Assembly: GCF_035634895.1 (NCBI RefSeq)
Contig: NZ_DASQCC010000223.1
Location: 7,591 to 71,590 of the forward strand
From: Actinophytocola sp035634895
Lineage (GTDB): Bacteria > Actinomycetota > Actinomycetes > Mycobacteriales > Pseudonocardiaceae
Direction of reading: 5' to 3'
DNA: 64,000 nt
Part shown: in pieces, positions 1-9,279 of the stretch
Layout: every line of letters begins with the position of its first letter
Position numbering within the stretch: position 1 is the stretch's first letter
Notes under the pieces: model-generated
Told to the model about the DNA's origin: nothing
The model's input: the letters and a program-made list of their open reading frames with translations, nothing else
The model's database searches: none
Made by a program: the position numbers and the translations under genes

Positions 1-1
1 A

Positions 2-808
2 ATGAGGACTCTGTCCAAGAAGATGAGGGCACGCACCAAGCGCCGGCGCCGCGTCGCGGGCCTGCTGGCGCTCGCCTTCGCGCTGATGGGTGTCGGCGCG
101 GCCTACAGCGTGCTCGTGCCCAGGCCGCAGACCGCGCAGGCGCAGCAGGACCCGGCCATCGTGCGCGAGGGCGAGCAGATCTACAGCAACACCTGCATCA
201 GCTGCCACGGCGCGAACCTCGAAGGGGTCAAGAACCGCGGCCCGAGCCTCGTCGGCATCGGCGAGGCCAGCGTTTACTTCCAGACCTCGACCGGCCGGAT
301 GCCGGCCATGGGCCAGGGCGCCCAGGAGCCGGAGAAGCCGAGGGTGCTCACGCCGGCGCAGGTCGACGCGGTCGCGGCCTACGTCGAGGCCAACGGCGGC
401 GGCGTCCAGATGCCGGACGAGAAGGGCGAGGCGCTACGCGGTGACGACCCGGCCCGCGGTGGCGAGCTGTTCCGGTTCAACTGCGCGTCCTGCCACAACT
501 TCACCGGCCGCGGCGGCGCGCTGTCGTCCGGCAAGGAGGCGCCGAGCCTGGACGGCGCGACCGAGGACGAGATCTACGCGGCCATGCTGTCGGGTCCGCA
601 GAACATGCCGCGGTTCTCCGAGCGTCAGCTGTCGCCGGAGGAGAAGAAGGACATCATCGCTTACGTCAAGTCGGTGACGGACGGCAACAACAACCCTGGC
701 GGCGCCTCGATCGGTGGACTCGGGCCGCAGTCGGAGGGTTTCATCGCCTTCGTCGTGGGGATCGTCGCCCTGCTTGGCGTCGTGTTGTGGATCGGGGCTA
801 AAGCATGA
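2..808 (+). CDS. qcrC: Cytochrome bc1 complex diheme cytochrome c subunit QcrC
   Basis: Membrane-bound diheme cytochrome c of the actinobacterial bc1-aa3 supercomplex; it passes electrons from the Rieske/cytochrome b core directly to the oxidase, replacing soluble cytochrome c. The 268-aa product has an N-terminal membrane segment (about residues 19-40) after an Arg/Lys-rich start, two CxxCH haem sites (CISCH and CASCH) in two tandem cytochrome c domains, and a C-terminal membrane helix (about 243-263). This matches the family architecture and length. The ATG is the second base of the window, so the upstream region (probably ctaE) is not visible. The stop overlaps the qcrA start as ATGA, which indicates translational coupling in a qcrCAB operon. 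Confidence 0.96.
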   Translation: MRTLSKKMRARTKRRRRVAGLLALAFALMGVGAAYSVLVPRPQTAQAQQDPAIVREGEQIYSNTCISCHGANLEGVKNRGPSLVGIGEASVYFQTSTGRMPAMGQGAQEPEKPRVLTPAQVDAVAAYVEANGGGVQMPDEKGEALRGDDPARGGELFRFNCASCHNFTGRGGALSSGKEAPSLDGATEDEIYAAMLSGPQNMPRFSERQLSPEEKKDIIAYVKSVTDGNNNPGGASIGGLGPQSEGFIAFVVGIVALLGVVLWIGAKA

Positions 809-1932
809 GTACGGACAAGCCTGAGGACCTGCCGAGCGAGGAGGAGCTCGCGCAGATGTCCCGGGAGGACCTGGTCAAGCTGGGGAGCAAGCTCGACGGC
901 GTCGAGCTGGTCGAGTACCCGGACCCGTGGCCGGTCAAGGGCACCCGCGCGGAGCGGCGGGCGGAGCGCCAGGTCGCGTTCTGGTTCGCGCTGTCCGGCG
1001 TCGCCGGCCTCGCGTTCGTGGTCGCCTTCATCTGGTGGCCGGCCAAGTACGTCGCGCCGGACAAGGACGGGTACTTCATGTACTCGCTCTACACCCCGGT
1101 GCTCGGCCTGACGCTGGGCCTGATGATCCTGGCCCTCGGCATCGGCGTGCTGAACTACACCAGGAAGTTCATCCCGCACGAGCTCGCCGTGCAGCAGCGG
1201 CACGACGGCGGCTCGTCGGAGCTGGACAAGGCCACGGTCCTCGCGAACCTGGCCGACGCCGGCAACCGAAGCACGATCGCCCGCCGGCCGCTGATCAAGC
1301 GCTCGCTCGGGTTCGGCGGCGGCGTGCTCGGTCTCGCGCTGGTCGCGGTGCCGCTCGGCGGCATGCTGCGCAACCCGCACGCCCAGTCGGCCAACAAGGA
1401 CGGCCTGCTGCACACCCCGTGGCAGCACACCAAGAAGGGCGAGAAGGTCTTCCTGCGCCGGGCCACCGGCAGCGACGACATCTCGCTGGTGCGGCCGGAG
1501 GACATGGACGCCGGCTCGATGGAGACGGTGTTCCCGTACCGGAAGACCGACACCCACGAGGACTGGGCGAAGACCATCCTGCGTGGTGACAGCCCCGTGA
1601 TGCTGATCCGCCTGCGGCCACAGGACGCGGCCAGGGTGATCCAGCACGAGGGCCAGGAGGACTACCACTACGGCGACTTCTACGCGTACACGAAGATCTG
1701 CAGCCACCTCGGCTGCCCGACCTCGCTGTACGAGCAGCGGAGCAACCGCATCCTGTGCCCGTGCCACCAGTCCCAGTTCGACGCGCTGCAGTACGCCAAG
1801 CCGGTCTTCGGGCCGGCCACCCGCAAGCTGGCGCAGCTGCCGATTACCGTGGACGAGGAGACCGGCTACTTCATCTCGATCGGTGACTTCAACGAGCCGA
1901 TCGGTCCCGCCTACTGGGAGCGGAAGTCATGA
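805..1932 (+). CDS. qcrA: Cytochrome bc1 complex Rieske iron-sulfur subunit QcrA
   Basis: Rieske [2Fe-2S] protein that takes electrons from menaquinol at the Qo site. The 375-aa product has a charged N-terminus, three predicted membrane helices (about residues 55-75, 90-115 and 168-190; actinobacterial QcrA has three rather than one) and a C-terminal Rieske domain. Box I CSHLGC begins at C299 and box II CPCH at C318, so the expected cluster ligands are C299, H301, C318 and H321, with a C304-C320 disulfide. It overlaps qcrC by 4 bp upstream and qcrB by 4 bp (ATGA) downstream. Confidence 0.97.
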   Translation: MSTDKPEDLPSEEELAQMSREDLVKLGSKLDGVELVEYPDPWPVKGTRAERRAERQVAFWFALSGVAGLAFVVAFIWWPAKYVAPDKDGYFMYSLYTPVLGLTLGLMILALGIGVLNYTRKFIPHELAVQQRHDGGSSELDKATVLANLADAGNRSTIARRPLIKRSLGFGGGVLGLALVAVPLGGMLRNPHAQSANKDGLLHTPWQHTKKGEKVFLRRATGSDDISLVRPEDMDAGSMETVFPYRKTDTHEDWAKTILRGDSPVMLIRLRPQDAARVIQHEGQEDYHYGDFYAYTKICSHLGCPTSLYEQRSNRILCPCHQSQFDALQYAKPVFGPATRKLAQLPITVDEETGYFISIGDFNEPIGPAYWERKS

Positions 1933-3614
1933 GTGGACTCACGACCCCCACGAAGCCAGACAACGCCGTCATGCGGGCGGCCGGTGGCGCGGCGAAGTGG
2001 GCCGACGACCGCTACCACCTGTCCGGCGGCATCCGGCGCCAGCTGAACAAGGTCTTCCCGACGCACTGGTCGTTCCTGCTCGGCGAGATCGCGATGTACA
2101 GCTTCATCGTGCTGCTGCTGTCCGGCACGTACCTGGCGCTGTTCTTCGACCCGTCGATGACCGAGGTCACCTACAACGGGTCCTTCGACAACCTGCGTGG
2201 CCTGGAGATGACCAGGGCGTACGAGTCGACGCTGTACATCACGTTCGACGTGCGCGGCGGCCTGTTCGTCCGGCAGGTGCACCACTGGGCGGCGCTGCTG
2301 TTCATGCTGGCGCTCACGATCCACATGTTCCGCACGTTCTTCACCGGCGCGTTCCGCCGGCCGCGTGAGGTCAACTGGATCATCGGCATCCTGATCTTCA
2401 TGATGGGCTGTTTCGAGGGCCTCTTCGGCTACTCGCTGCCCGACGACCTGCTCTCCGGCGCAGGCCTGCGCATCACCGCAGGCCTGGTGATGTCGCTGCC
2501 GGTCATCGGCACCTGGGCCAGCTGGCTGCTGTTCGGCAGCGAGTTCCCGGGCACGGAGATCATCCCGCGCATGTACACGCTGCACATCCTGCTGATACCC
2601 GGGGTCCTGCTCGCGCTGATCGCCGTCCACGTGGGTCTCGTGTGGTACCAGAAGCACACGCAGTTCCCCGGTGTGCGGCGAAAAGAGACGAACGTCGTCG
2701 GCGTGCGCATCATGCCGGTCTTCGCGCTCAAGGCCGGTGGCTTCATGGCCGTGGTCGTGGGTGTCACGGCGCTGCTCGGCGGCCTGTTCCAGGTCAACCC
2801 GATCTGGAACTTCGGCCCGTTCTCGGCGGCGCAGGTGTCGGCGGGCACGGTGCCGGACTGGTACATGGCCTGGACGGACGGCCTGGTCCGGCTGTGGCCG
2901 GCGTGGGAGGTCTACCTCGGGAACTACACGATCCCGGCCCCGTTCTTCCCGTTCATCATGGGTCTGCCGTTGCTGACCGGGATCGCGGCGGCCTACCCGT
3001 GGCTCGAGCGGAAGTTCACCAAGGACTACGCGCACCACAACCTGCTGCAGCGGCCGCGGGACGTGCCGGTGCGCACCAGCCTCGGCGTCATGGCGATCAC
3101 CTTCTTCGGGGTGTCGCTCCTGTCCGCCGCGAACGACGTGCTCGCCGAGAAGTTCGACATCTCGCTGAACGCGACGACGTGGATGGGCCGCATCGGGTTG
3201 CTGGTCCTGCCGCCGCTGGCCTACGCGATCACCTACCGCCTGTGCCTCGGCCTGCAGCGGTCGGACCGCATGGTGCTGGAGCACGGCGTGGAGACCGGCA
3301 TCATCAAGCGGCTGCCGCACGGTGAGTTCATCGAGGTGCACCAGCCGCTGGCTGGCCTGGACGACCACGGCCACCCGATCGAGCTGGAGTACCAGGGCAC
3401 GTCGGTGCCGAAGAAGATGAACAAGCTCGGCTCGGCAGGCGCGCCGGTGGTCGGCTCGCTGCTGCGGCCCGACCCGCCCGAGGAGACGGCGGCACTGGCC
3501 AAGGCCCGCGCCGCGCAGCACGGTCACGGTGCCGAGTTGGAGGCCGGGTCCGGCGCGACCGAGACCGGCACCTCGGTGGCCAAGACCCAGGAGGACCCGT
3601 CAAAGAAGCTGTGA
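1929..3614 (+). CDS. qcrB: Cytochrome bc1 complex cytochrome b subunit QcrB
   Basis: Integral-membrane cytochrome b that carries the quinol oxidation and reduction sites. The 561-aa product contains the expected haem-ligand histidines in transmembrane segments (the HHW..IHM segment near residues 118-135 and the HILL...VHV segment near 218-236). It also has the actinobacterial PDWY form of the Qo-site PEWY motif (VPDWYMAW) and a long C-terminal soluble extension typical of actinobacteria. It is the last of three coupled qcr genes, and its stop overlaps the GTG of the next gene as GTGA. Confidence 0.97.
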   Translation: MSGLTTPTKPDNAVMRAAGGAAKWADDRYHLSGGIRRQLNKVFPTHWSFLLGEIAMYSFIVLLLSGTYLALFFDPSMTEVTYNGSFDNLRGLEMTRAYESTLYITFDVRGGLFVRQVHHWAALLFMLALTIHMFRTFFTGAFRRPREVNWIIGILIFMMGCFEGLFGYSLPDDLLSGAGLRITAGLVMSLPVIGTWASWLLFGSEFPGTEIIPRMYTLHILLIPGVLLALIAVHVGLVWYQKHTQFPGVRRKETNVVGVRIMPVFALKAGGFMAVVVGVTALLGGLFQVNPIWNFGPFSAAQVSAGTVPDWYMAWTDGLVRLWPAWEVYLGNYTIPAPFFPFIMGLPLLTGIAAAYPWLERKFTKDYAHHNLLQRPRDVPVRTSLGVMAITFFGVSLLSAANDVLAEKFDISLNATTWMGRIGLLVLPPLAYAITYRLCLGLQRSDRMVLEHGVETGIIKRLPHGEFIEVHQPLAGLDDHGHPIELEYQGTSVPKKMNKLGSAGAPVVGSLLRPDPPEETAALAKARAAQHGHGAELEAGSGATETGTSVAKTQEDPSKKL

Positions 3615-4531
3615 GGCACCGGTTGATGGCGGTCGCCGCGCTCGTCGCGACGGCCGCCATCGGCCTGTCCGGGTGCAGCTCACCGCTGTCGTCCGCCGGC
3701 GAGGCGCCGCGGTCGAGCGGGTCGTCGGCGCACGGCCCGGTGTCCCAGCAGACCTCGGGCGCCGTGGGCCCGGCCGAGTGCGCCCAGCCGGCACCCGGCT
3801 TCGACTGTGACTTCCAGACTCGCATCGCGGCCGTCCAGACGTACCTGAAGGGCCGGCCGGGCACGACGGGCGTGGTCCTGCACGACGTGCAGACCGGCGC
3901 CGTCTGGGAGAACGACCACGCGACGGACCCCACCTGGACCGCGTCGACGATCAAGCTCGCGATGGTGGTGGACCTGTTCACCCGCGACCGCCACGGCGAG
4001 ATCCACCTCACCGCCGACGACCGCGCCCTGATCGAGTCGATGCTCCACTCGTCGGACGACGACGCCGCGGACACCCTGTGGTACCGCTACGCGGGCGGCG
4101 ACCACATGGGCTACAACAAGAACTTCGCCAAGTACGGGCTGACGTCTCTGGCCCCGCAGCAGGGCTTCTCGGACTTCTACCCGTACTGGGGCTTTCAGAA
4201 GTGCACCCCGGAGGACCTGGACCGCCTGATCCACTACGTCCTGACCGACCTGCCCGCCGACGAGCGCGGCTACATAGTCGGCCAGATGCGAACGGTGGCC
4301 GCGGACCAGCAGTGGGGCGTCTGGGGAGCCGGCCCGGCCGCGAAGCCCGGCAACAAGGACGGCTGGTCCAAGGAACAGGGCGGCTGGGTGATGAACACCG
4401 TGGGCTTCGTCGGCCCCGCCGAACGCTACACCCTGGCCGCCATGAACAACCTCCGCGGCGAGGGCGACTACGACACCGGCCGCGAAACCGTCACCCACAT
4501 AGCGGAAATACTCTTCGCCGGCCGCTTCTAA
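3611..4531 (+). CDS. Lipoprotein with class A beta-lactamase-like serine hydrolase fold
   Basis: Predicted exported lipoprotein: the signal segment ends in a lipobox (IGLSGC, Cys about residue 21), followed by a Ser/Gly-rich linker. The C-terminal domain resembles the beta-lactamase/transpeptidase superfamily, with a Ser-x-x-Lys nucleophile motif STIK at S112/K115. I see no clear SDN or KTG motif in the usual positions, so penicillinase activity should not be assumed. The GTG start overlaps the qcrB stop (GTGA), so it is co-translated with the respiratory operon. That coupling is conserved enough in related actinomycetes to suggest an envelope role, but this is inference. Confidence 0.7.
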   Translation: MRHRLMAVAALVATAAIGLSGCSSPLSSAGEAPRSSGSSAHGPVSQQTSGAVGPAECAQPAPGFDCDFQTRIAAVQTYLKGRPGTTGVVLHDVQTGAVWENDHATDPTWTASTIKLAMVVDLFTRDRHGEIHLTADDRALIESMLHSSDDDAADTLWYRYAGGDHMGYNKNFAKYGLTSLAPQQGFSDFYPYWGFQKCTPEDLDRLIHYVLTDLPADERGYIVGQMRTVAADQQWGVWGAGPAAKPGNKDGWSKEQGGWVMNTVGFVGPAERYTLAAMNNLRGEGDYDTGRETVTHIAEILFAGRF

Positions 4532-4552
4532 CCCCCCACCCCCGCGTCCACA

Positions 4553-4760
4553 CCCCGCGAGTCCCGCGTTCGCGCGCACCGAGTCCCGCGTTCGCGCGCA
4601 CCGAGTTGCGGTTTCGTGCATACCGGGTCCCGCGTTTGTGCACCCGAATTGCGGTTTCGTGCACACCAGAGTCGGTCCGGCACTTCAAGATCTGCACGAA
4701 ACCGCAACTCGGTATGGCTGAACGCGGGACTCGGGGTGTTTGGACGCGGGACTCGCGGGG
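4553..4760. repeat. Intergenic long palindrome family, copy A
   Basis: The gap between two convergent genes is filled by a nested inverted repeat. A perfect 17-bp outer pair lies at 4553-4569/4744-4760, built on the motif GAGTCCCGCGTT. A perfect 20-bp inner pair lies at 4601-4620/4693-4712, built on GAGTTGCGGTTTCGTGCA. The 3' outer arm ends one base before the iolB stop codon. RNA from either strand would fold into a very long stem, so it could act as a bidirectional terminator. Related copies lie at 21979 and 23409. Confidence 0.85.
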
Positions 4761-5564
4761 TTAGGGGTAGAAGGGGAGGCGGGGGTCTGTGTGGTTGGGG
4801 GTCCAGGTTTGGCGGATCCAGGTGTGGGCTGGGTCGTCGCTGATCAGCCATTCGCGGTTGGTGCCGGGGCCTGCCATGACGTTGAGGTAGTAGAGGTCGT
4901 AGCCCGGGGTTGCCATGGACGGGCCGTGCCAGCCGTGGGGGATCAGGACCACGTCGTCGGTGCGGACCTCCTTCAGGATGTCGATCGGGCGGTCCTCGGT
5001 GCCGTAGACGCGCTGGTAGCCCATGCCGCCGCCGGCGACCTCGAAGTAGTAGATCTCCTCCAGCTCGCACTCGCCGTCGCGGACCTCGTCGTGCTTGTGC
5101 GGGGGATAGGACGACCAGTTGCCGCCCGGTGTGAGCACCTCGCAGGCGATCAGCTTGTCGGCCTCGAACACCTCGGGCGTGCAGAAGTTGTTGACCTGCC
5201 GGCTGCACTGGCCAGCGCCACGCAGCTCCACCGGGGTGTCCGCGGCGGGGACGTACCGGACCGGCAGCCGGCGTTCGCACACCGCGGAGGGGAACGCCAG
5301 CTTCGCGCCCGCCTCGCTGGTCACCTCGGCCTCGGCGTCCCGGGGCAGGTAGACGAAGTCCGTTCGCGCCTCGAACACCGACGGGCGCCCGGCCACCTCG
5401 TACGTGGCGCCGTCCACGGTGACCGTGCAGCCGCCGGACAGGGGCAGCACCAGGGTCTCCGCGGGGCCCGTCGCCAGCGTGTGGGTCTCCCCGGCGGCGA
5501 GGGTGAGCACCATGAGACCGCTGTACGTCCAACCGGCCGAGGCCGGCGTGACCACCACGCTCAC
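4761..5564 (-). CDS. iolB: 5-deoxy-glucuronate isomerase IolB
   Basis: Cupin-fold isomerase of myo-inositol catabolism that converts 5-deoxy-D-glucuronate to 2-deoxy-5-keto-D-gluconate. The 267-aa length matches IolB. The bicupin metal-site region PPHKHD is present at about residues 154-159, followed by a conserved glutamate region (ELEEIYYFEV) and a downstream HGWHGP histidine motif. The GTG start overlaps the upstream gene stop (GTGA), making it the last gene of a minus-strand operon that also encodes IolC and a Cgl0159-type aldolase-like protein. The 3' end abuts repeat copy A. Confidence 0.93.
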   Translation of the reverse strand: MSVVVTPASAGWTYSGLMVLTLAAGETHTLATGPAETLVLPLSGGCTVTVDGATYEVAGRPSVFEARTDFVYLPRDAEAEVTSEAGAKLAFPSAVCERRLPVRYVPAADTPVELRGAGQCSRQVNNFCTPEVFEADKLIACEVLTPGGNWSSYPPHKHDEVRDGECELEEIYYFEVAGGGMGYQRVYGTEDRPIDILKEVRTDDVVLIPHGWHGPSMATPGYDLYYLNVMAGPGTNREWLISDDPAHTWIRQTWTPNHTDPRLPFYP

Positions 5565-6454
5565 AGCAGCCCCACCGCGACGTCGACCGCCTTGGCCACG
5601 TCACCGTCCGCCGGGTACAGCAGCGAACGCCCCACCACGAGCCCGCGCACGGTCGGGTTGCGCAGCGCCCGCCGCCACCGCTCGTACGTCGCCTCCTGGT
5701 CCGTGGACACCTCACCGCCCAGCAGCAGCGTCGGCAGCGTGGTCGAGGACAGCACCTGTGCCATGGCGTCGCCGCCGTCGCCGATCACCGGGATCTTCAG
5801 CCAGGTGTACGCCGACGTGGCGCCCAGGCCCGACGCGATGGTCACCGCCGTCGACGCGGCCTCGATGGACAGGTCGTTCCACAGCTGGCCCTCCTCGGTG
5901 CGCCGCGAGATGAACGGCTCCACCATCGCGACCAGCTTCTCCTCCGCCAGCTCGGTGACCGCCTTGGCGCAGGCCGCGAGGGTCTGCTCGGTGCGCTCGT
6001 CGCTGTAGTCGATGCGCAGCAGCATCTTGCCGCCGTCGAACCCGAACCGGACGATCGAGGGCACGTCGTAGCTGGTGAAGCGGTCGTCCAGCTCGAACTT
6101 CGCGCCGGCCAGGCCGCCGCGGTTCATCGAGCCGTACACGCTGCGGTCGTTCAGCGCGCCGAGCAGGAGCAGGTCCTCCAGGATGTCCGGCGTGCCGAGC
6201 ACGCCGGTCACCCCCGGCCGCGACAGCGCGACGCACAACCGCCGGAGCAGCTCGCGCCGGTTGGCCATGGCCATCGGGTACGCGCCGGCACGCAGCGCGC
6301 CGCGCGCCGGATGGTCGGCCGCGATGATCAGGTCGCGCTCGTCGTCGTCGAACGCGGAGTTGGGTTTCACCCGTTCCTGGGCCGCCTCGGCGATCTTCTC
6401 CGGGGAGCGGGCTCTGGTCGTGGTGAGTCTGGCCAACTGTCTGTCAGACAGCAT
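5561..6454 (-). CDS. Cgl0159-type (beta/alpha)8 protein, probable inositol-pathway aldolase
   Basis: 297-aa TIM-barrel protein of the Cgl0159 family, which is found in actinobacterial inositol clusters between iolC and iolB. Its position suggests it serves as the 2-deoxy-5-keto-gluconate-6-phosphate aldolase (IolJ role), inferred from context. Visible barrel features are the AADHPARG strand near residue 46, a KMLLRID strand with a candidate catalytic Lys near 140, and TWLKIPV near 220. The ATG at 6454 is preferred to a TTG three bases upstream because a GGAGG sits 9 nt before it. It overlaps iolC by 11 nt and iolB by 4 nt. Confidence 0.82.
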   Translation of the reverse strand: MLSDRQLARLTTTRARSPEKIAEAAQERVKPNSAFDDDERDLIIAADHPARGALRAGAYPMAMANRRELLRRLCVALSRPGVTGVLGTPDILEDLLLLGALNDRSVYGSMNRGGLAGAKFELDDRFTSYDVPSIVRFGFDGGKMLLRIDYSDERTEQTLAACAKAVTELAEEKLVAMVEPFISRRTEEGQLWNDLSIEAASTAVTIASGLGATSAYTWLKIPVIGDGGDAMAQVLSSTTLPTLLLGGEVSTDQEATYERWRRALRNPTVRGLVVGRSLLYPADGDVAKAVDVAVGLL

Positions 6455-7388
6455 CAAGGACTGCCTCCACCTCTTCGCTTGTCGGCATGGCGGCCGAACA
6501 CGACAGTCGCGACGCGACGATCGCGCCCGCCGCGTTGGCGAACCGCATGGTGTCCACTGTGGACCAACCGGAAAGCAGTCCGTGGCAGAGCGCGCCCCCG
6601 AACGCGTCGCCCGCCCCGAGCCCGTTGACCACTTCGACCGGATGCGGTGGCACCTCGACCGCTCCGGTGTCGTCCACCGCGAGCACGCCGTCGGGCCCCT
6701 GCTTCACAATCGCGAGACGAACTCCCTTGTCCCGCAATGCTTTCGCGGCATCCGCCGGCACCCGCGTGCCGACCGCCGTCGCGCACTCGTCCAGGTTGCC
6801 GACCGTCACCGAGACGTGCGGCAGCGCCTCGAGCACCCACCGTCGAGCGTCCACTCTGGATGGCCAGAACATCGGCCGGTAGTCGAGGTCCAGCACCGTC
6901 AGAGACTCCGGCGACCGGGCCCGCACCGCGGCGAGCGTGGCCGAGCGGCTCGGCTCCTCGCACAGTCCGGTGACCGTGACCCACAGGATCCGCGCGGCCC
7001 GGATCGCGTCCAGGTCCAGCTCATGCTCGTGGATCACCAGATCGGGTGCTTTGGGCAACCGGTAGAAGTAGATGGGAAAGTCGTCCGGCGGAAAGATCTC
7101 GCAGAACGTGACCGGGGTCGGCAGGTCCGGCACCCCGGTGACGTACCGGTCGTCGACGCCGAAGTCACGCAGCGCGCGGTGCAGGTACTCGCCGAACGGG
7201 TCCTCGCCGGTGCGGCTCACCAGTGCCACGTCATGTCCGTGCCGCGCGACCGCGACCGCGACGTTGCCGGCGGTGCCACCCAGGTACTTCGCGAACGTCT
7301 CGACGTCCGCGAGACCCACCCCGATCTGCTGCGGGTAGATGTCGACACCCAAACGGCCCATGGCGATTACGTCGAACGCTCCGTCCAC
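6444..7388 (-). CDS. iolC: 5-dehydro-2-deoxygluconokinase IolC
   Basis: PfkB/ribokinase-family kinase that phosphorylates 2-deoxy-5-keto-D-gluconate in inositol catabolism. The 314-aa product has the N-terminal GGTAGNVAVAVAR substrate signature (about 37-49) and an intact C-terminal NGLGAGDAFGGAL motif with the catalytic Asp. It starts with GTG and overlaps the 3' end of the upstream exonuclease gene by 22 nt, so transcription probably comes from the exonuclease promoter or from an internal one. The other inositol genes (iolA, D, E, G) are not in this window. Confidence 0.92.
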   Translation of the reverse strand: MDGAFDVIAMGRLGVDIYPQQIGVGLADVETFAKYLGGTAGNVAVAVARHGHDVALVSRTGEDPFGEYLHRALRDFGVDDRYVTGVPDLPTPVTFCEIFPPDDFPIYFYRLPKAPDLVIHEHELDLDAIRAARILWVTVTGLCEEPSRSATLAAVRARSPESLTVLDLDYRPMFWPSRVDARRWVLEALPHVSVTVGNLDECATAVGTRVPADAAKALRDKGVRLAIVKQGPDGVLAVDDTGAVEVPPHPVEVVNGLGAGDAFGGALCHGLLSGWSTVDTMRFANAAGAIVASRLSCSAAMPTSEEVEAVLDAV

Positions 7389-9154
7389 GACGGCACCTCG
7401 CCCTTTCCTCGCAGGCGCCGAGAAGGCGGGCGCTCGTCGTCGCGTCCATGGTCAGTTCCGGTCACCGCCACCTCTTTCGCCGCGTCCGCCTTCGTCAGCC
7501 AACCGCGCCAGCTCGCCGCGGAGCGTGCCGGCTCGGTCCATGGCTGTGAGCATCGAACCATTCGCGTGCCGGGGCGATCCAACCACCGCAGCACCAGGGC
7601 CACTTCCTCGGCCGGGGCACCCCGCAGCGGGCCCTCGCCGGGCAGCACGGTCTCCGCCGACGCCACCAGTGCGTCCACCACCGGCATGGGCGGCACGCCA
7701 CGCCGCGCGACCCCGGCGGACGCCAGCCGCCCGTGCCGCACCACCGCGAACTCCCAGCCGTGGTCGCCGTCCGGCCGGGCCGCGACCAGCTCCGGCACGG
7801 CCGCGAGCGCCGCGAGCCGCTGCCCCCGGTCGAGCGAGCGCACCAGCACCGTCAACCGGTCGCGGTCGACGCCGGCCTGCTCGAACCGCTCGGCGGCCGA
7901 GTGCTCGTGCAGCCGGCGTTCCAGGACGTGCAACGGTTCCAGCACCTGCCCGGCGACGAGCCCGGCGAACGAAGACACCCCGGGCAGGTACTCCTCGACG
8001 GTCTGCCGCCCGGCGCACGGCGCCGCGCACCGGTGCAGCTCCGCCAGGGCACACGGCCGCGCGTTCGCCCGCTGCGCCGGGATCCGGACCGTGCACGGCC
8101 GGATGCCGGTGGCGTCCTGCAGCGCCACCATCGCGTCCTCGGCGAGGCCGCGCGAGCGGAACGGCCCCAGCGCGCCGTCCCGCGGGGTGCGGACCAGTGA
8201 CAGCCGGGGGAACGGCTCGTCGGTGAGCGTCAGCCACCACGCCTGCTTCGGGTTCTTGGAGCGGCGGTTGTAGGCGGGCTTGTGCGCGGAGATCAGCCGC
8301 AGCTCCCGGACCTGTGCCTCCAGGGCGTGCGCGCACTCGACGTGGTCCACCCGCACCGCCAGCGCCACCATCTCGCGCAGCCTGCGGCGGGTCTCGCTGG
8401 CCGTGAAGTACTGCCGCACGCGGCGACGCAGGTCGACGGCCGTGCCGACGTACAGCACCTCCTCGCCGGGCCCGCGGAACAGGTACACGCCCGGCTTCGG
8501 CGGCAGGTGCGCGGCCATCGACCGCTTGCGCCGCTGTTCCGGTGTCACGTCGGGGATGTAGTCGTGCAGCTCCTCCAGGGTCTGCACGCCGATGGAGCCG
8601 ACCCGTTCCAGCAGCGAGTGGAAGACGTCGACGGTCGCGCGGGCGTCGGAGAGCGCGCGGTGGTTGGGTTTCGTGGACGCGTGGAAGAGCTCCGCCAGCG
8701 CGGACAGCCGGCAGCTCGGGGCCTCCTCCCTGGTCAGCACCCGGCGCGCGAGCTGGACCGTGCACAGGGTGGCCGGCCTGGGCCAGCGGTAGCCGTGCCG
8801 CTCGCATGCCTTGCGGACGAAGTTGACGTCGAAACCAGCGTTGTGGGCCACCAGCACCGCGCCGCCGATGAACTCCATGAACGCGGGTAGCACCGCGTCC
8901 AGTCGTGGCGCTGTGTAGACCATCGCGTTGGTGATGCCCGTCAGGGCTACCACTTCCGGCGGAATTCCTCGGCCGGGGTCCACGAGCGTGGCGAACTCGC
9001 CGAGCACCTCGCCGCCGCGGACCTTCACGGCGCCGAACTCGGTGATCGTGTCCTCGTCGCTGACCCCGGTGGTCTCCAGGTCGAACACGACGAAGGTGGT
9101 GGCACGCAACGGAGTGCCCAACTCGTCGAACGCGAGCTGCTCCGGACTCGTCAT
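7367..9154 (-). CDS. DEDDh 3'-5' exonuclease fused to UvrC-like GIY-YIG nuclease (Rv2191 type)
   Basis: 595-aa two-nuclease fusion. The N-terminal DnaQ-like exonuclease domain (about 18-185) shows the DEDDh residues: DLETTG (Exo I), HNAGFDVNF (Exo II) and HRALSDARAT (Exo III). A UvrC-type GIY-YIG domain follows (about 222-300; GVYLFRG and VLYVGTAVDLRRRV), then a C-terminal region with cysteines (C-x-LAELHRC-x3-C) resembling UvrC. The family is widespread in actinobacteria and is thought to act in UvrC-like repair. The gene is leaderless: the -10 TAGCTT lies 8 nt before the ATG, preceded by a perfect RecA-NDp element, so it is predicted to be DNA-damage induced. The iol genes downstream overlap it. 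Confidence 0.9.
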   Translation of the reverse strand: MTSPEQLAFDELGTPLRATTFVVFDLETTGVSDEDTITEFGAVKVRGGEVLGEFATLVDPGRGIPPEVVALTGITNAMVYTAPRLDAVLPAFMEFIGGAVLVAHNAGFDVNFVRKACERHGYRWPRPATLCTVQLARRVLTREEAPSCRLSALAELFHASTKPNHRALSDARATVDVFHSLLERVGSIGVQTLEELHDYIPDVTPEQRRKRSMAAHLPPKPGVYLFRGPGEEVLYVGTAVDLRRRVRQYFTASETRRRLREMVALAVRVDHVECAHALEAQVRELRLISAHKPAYNRRSKNPKQAWWLTLTDEPFPRLSLVRTPRDGALGPFRSRGLAEDAMVALQDATGIRPCTVRIPAQRANARPCALAELHRCAAPCAGRQTVEEYLPGVSSFAGLVAGQVLEPLHVLERRLHEHSAAERFEQAGVDRDRLTVLVRSLDRGQRLAALAAVPELVAARPDGDHGWEFAVVRHGRLASAGVARRGVPPMPVVDALVASAETVLPGEGPLRGAPAEEVALVLRWLDRPGTRMVRCSQPWTEPARSAASWRGWLTKADAAKEVAVTGTDHGRDDERPPSRRLRGKGEVPSWTERST

Positions 9155-9162
9155 AGCTCGGG

Positions 9163-9185
9163 AAGCTAGCGGCGACCACCGACAA
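9163..9185 (-). promoter_or_regulatory. RecA-NDp/PafBC-type DNA-damage promoter of the exonuclease gene
   Basis: On the minus strand: TTGTCGGTG (9185-9177), 8 nt, then TAGCTT (9168-9163), 8 nt before the ATG at 9154. This is an exact match to the RecA-NDp consensus tTGTCRgtg-N8-TAnnnT recognised with PafBC in actinobacteria. Confidence 0.85.
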
Positions 9186-9279
9186 TGCCGGGATCCTCCG
9201 GGCCTTCCCGCGAAGCCTGGGCGATACCCGCACCTGCGCCGGAACGCAACACGCAGGTAAAAATCCCGGAGAGGCGGAC

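Noticed and set aside
1911..3527. Long minus-strand frame opposite qcrB
   Set aside because: Composition is Arg/His/Gln-rich without any domain, the usual antisense shadow of a high-GC gene.
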